Shown here piece by piece: positions 33,181 through 34,080 of a stretch of DNA of 34,080 nucleotides. The notes under the pieces are model-generated. The model was given only the letters and a program-made list of their open reading frames with translations, did not search any database and was not told the DNA's origin. Both the position numbers and the translations under genes were made by a program. The DNA is from UBA2883 sp050873965. Its GTDB lineage: Bacteria; Cyanobacteriota; Vampirovibrionia; Gastranaerophilales; Gastranaerophilaceae. The stretch is taken from contig JBNMJS010000006.1 of NCBI GenBank assembly GCA_050873965.1, forward strand, positions 1-34,080. Reading direction: 5' to 3'. The stretch's first letter is position 1. Each line of letters starts with the position of its first letter.

Positions 33181-33312
33181 ATGTTACATTGCTTAACAAA
33201 AATGTCAATTTCTGAAAACAAAAATACTTTATATAAATGTAAGGTTAGATTAGTTAAGGACTATATTAGTTATGAAAAATATTTAATTTTCAAACTACAA
33301 AAAAGATTGTAA
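33181..33312 (+). CDS. Possible small basic protein (43 aa)
   Basis: An uninterrupted 43-codon frame in a region otherwise free of genes; stop-free frames of this length are uncommon in such AT-rich intergenic DNA. The peptide is strongly basic, with an internal Met8 and the run YKCKVRLVKDYISYEKYL. A plus-strand terminator follows 27 bases after the stop, which shows that something is transcribed in this direction. The ribosome site is poor (AAAAAAG). It could instead be part of a non-coding RNA. Confidence 0.35.
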   Translation: MLHCLTKMSISENKNTLYKCKVRLVKDYISYEKYLIFKLQKRL

Positions 33313-33339
33313 ATAATGTGTGTAAGTGTGTAAAAGTTG

Positions 33340-33366
33340 CGGTATGAAAAAATACCGTTTTTTTTT
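33340..33366 (+). terminator. Plus-strand intrinsic terminator
   Basis: CGGTAT (33340-33345) pairs with ATACCG (33352-33357) and is followed by nine T. The T run lies only on the plus strand, so it ends a plus-strand transcript arising between 33108 and 33340, not the minus-strand gene that stops at 33369. Confidence 0.75.
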
Positions 33367-33368
33367 GC

Positions 33369-33851
33369 TTAATTTTCGAATAAATCATTTGCATTCATTG
33401 GAATGCTTGTCGGAACTCCTGAAAATAGATGTCGATGTAGTCTATTTTGTTTTGTTTGAATTGATTTACGAGCATTAAATGCTTTTACTAATTGTTTGTG
33501 TCTAAAATTTAGGTCACCGTCATGGATTGTTCCGAATATTTTTTCTTCAAGGTTATTTATTCTTTCTTCGTCTGTATAGTGGTTAAATTCTTTATGAAAC
33601 CATTCTTGTTCCATTCTTGATAGTGAATTAGATAGTTTTGAAGAAAAGTGATTGTCTAATTGGTTATAATTACTTGCAAAATTAGGTTCAATTCTGCCAA
33701 AATTTGGTTGATTTAATTTGATATTTTTGAACCATGATTCATTTTTGTATGGGTTTAAATTCGTTTGTTTATAGTCATTCGGTAGCATTTCATTTGCTTG
33801 TACAGTTGACATAGTAATAGAAAGATAAAGTATAAAAAGTATTTTTTTCAT
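33369..33851 (-). CDS. Secreted protein with a 'RInnLEEKIFG' motif
   Basis: A signal peptide covers residues 1-19 (MKKILFILYLSITMSTVQA), cleavage after Ala19. The mature 141 residues include DEERINNLEEKIFGTIHDGDLNFRHKQL (about 95-122), a pattern of the type ERxxxLExxxFG that recurs in exported proteins of Cyanobacteria and Melainabacteria and whose role is unknown. The ATG at 33851 is chosen since AGGT lies 7 bases before it; an ATG 4 codons upstream overlaps that site. It is a single gene. Confidence 0.78.
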   Translation of the reverse strand: MKKILFILYLSITMSTVQANEMLPNDYKQTNLNPYKNESWFKNIKLNQPNFGRIEPNFASNYNQLDNHFSSKLSNSLSRMEQEWFHKEFNHYTDEERINNLEEKIFGTIHDGDLNFRHKQLVKAFNARKSIQTKQNRLHRHLFSGVPTSIPMNANDLFEN

Positions 33852-34080
33852 AATGTACCTCATGTGTACAATAAATTAGATATGATTTTTTAACATTACC
33901 TTGTTGAATATTTTTTCGTGTTATAAATTGAATTTTTTGTATCTCATATAAATGGACTAAATTCTTTCATAAGAGTTGTATATTTAGATTATTATGTCGT
34001 CAACCGTAGAGAATAATAGTTGACTTTTCACGAAAAAACCTTAATAAAAGCATGTAGTGAGAAGTTATAGTACCCCACCC
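33852..34080. other. Right-edge intergenic sequence
   Basis: No gene is recognisable in these last 229 bases. A hairpin with 6-base arms (33999-34004 GTCAAC and 34019-34024 GTTGAC) is the only structure seen. It probably contains the promoter of the minus-strand secreted protein gene and part of the region before a gene outside the window. Confidence 0.4.

Noticed and set aside
33999..34024. Terminator at the right edge
   Set aside because: The stem is only 6 bases with a 14-base loop and no adjacent gene end in the window.
1..34080. CRISPR array, insertion sequence, tRNA or rRNA
   Set aside because: No regularly spaced repeats, transposase-like frames with terminal inverted repeats, or tRNA T-loop and acceptor patterns were seen on either strand.

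Overview
The window is AT-rich (about 30% GC by eye) bacterial chromosome with densely packed genes on both strands. The gene set and sequence style fit an obligately fermentative, gut-type relative of the Cyanobacteria (Melainabacteria, Candidatus Gastranaerophilales) best. Supporting points are pyruvate formate-lyase, RNase Y with YmdB, a hybrid-cluster-associated redox protein, a cyanobacterial-style kinase/regulator pair, a lone pilin-like protein, and unrecognised proteins whose short N-terminal tails carry an 'xFxG' or 'FKG' motif. The taxonomic call is an inference; there is no rRNA here to settle it.

Layout. 1-1283: two unrecognised genes (the first open at the left edge) facing a small membrane protein. 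1419-4676: pflB and pflA behind a strong promoter that carries a Fur/PerR-like palindrome, then a 52-codon gene ending exactly against mutS2. 4677-10519: mutS2, a glycine-rich small membrane protein, an SPFH/NfeD pair, a DUF1858 redox protein, a 54-codon gene with a structured 3' region, and uridine phosphorylase. 10680-18364: an accessory-looking run containing a membrane-anchored HExxH protein, a calpain-like protein that appears to have lost its catalytic Cys and His, a zinc alcohol dehydrogenase, a lipoprotein lysozyme-like protein, a protein with a phosphoribosyltransferase-type loop, a possible kinase-like protein and a PHP protein. 18365-23622: a DUF212 membrane protein facing away from a compact operon rny-ymdB-PHP nuclease-pilin-LOG. 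23773-27502: a TPR protein on a probably leaderless message, a GH13-like protein, and a uridine-kinase-like gene with a long structured leader. 27535-31151: a histidine kinase, a NarL-type regulator and an unknown protein in one operon. 31242-34080: prfB with its programmed +1 frameshift, a double zinc-ribbon protein, a Ser/Gly-rich small protein ending in Cys, a possible 43-codon gene, and a secreted protein.

How the genes relate. pflB/pflA form one pathway (pyruvate to acetyl-CoA plus formate). rny, ymdB and the PHP gene are RNA-turnover functions in one transcript. Uridine phosphorylase and the uridine-kinase-like protein both serve pyrimidine salvage but are far apart. Recurrent architecture includes convergent gene pairs whose stop codons abut or nearly abut without a terminator, and several genes without a Shine-Dalgarno whose -10 box lies 6-7 bases before the ATG, suggesting leaderless transcripts. 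The best candidates for something undescribed are the calpain-like pseudoprotease, the accessory protein set at 10.7-18.4 kb, the structured RNA near 9.6 kb, and the Ser/Gly/Cys small protein near 33 kb. Homology statements rest on motif recognition only; no searches were run.
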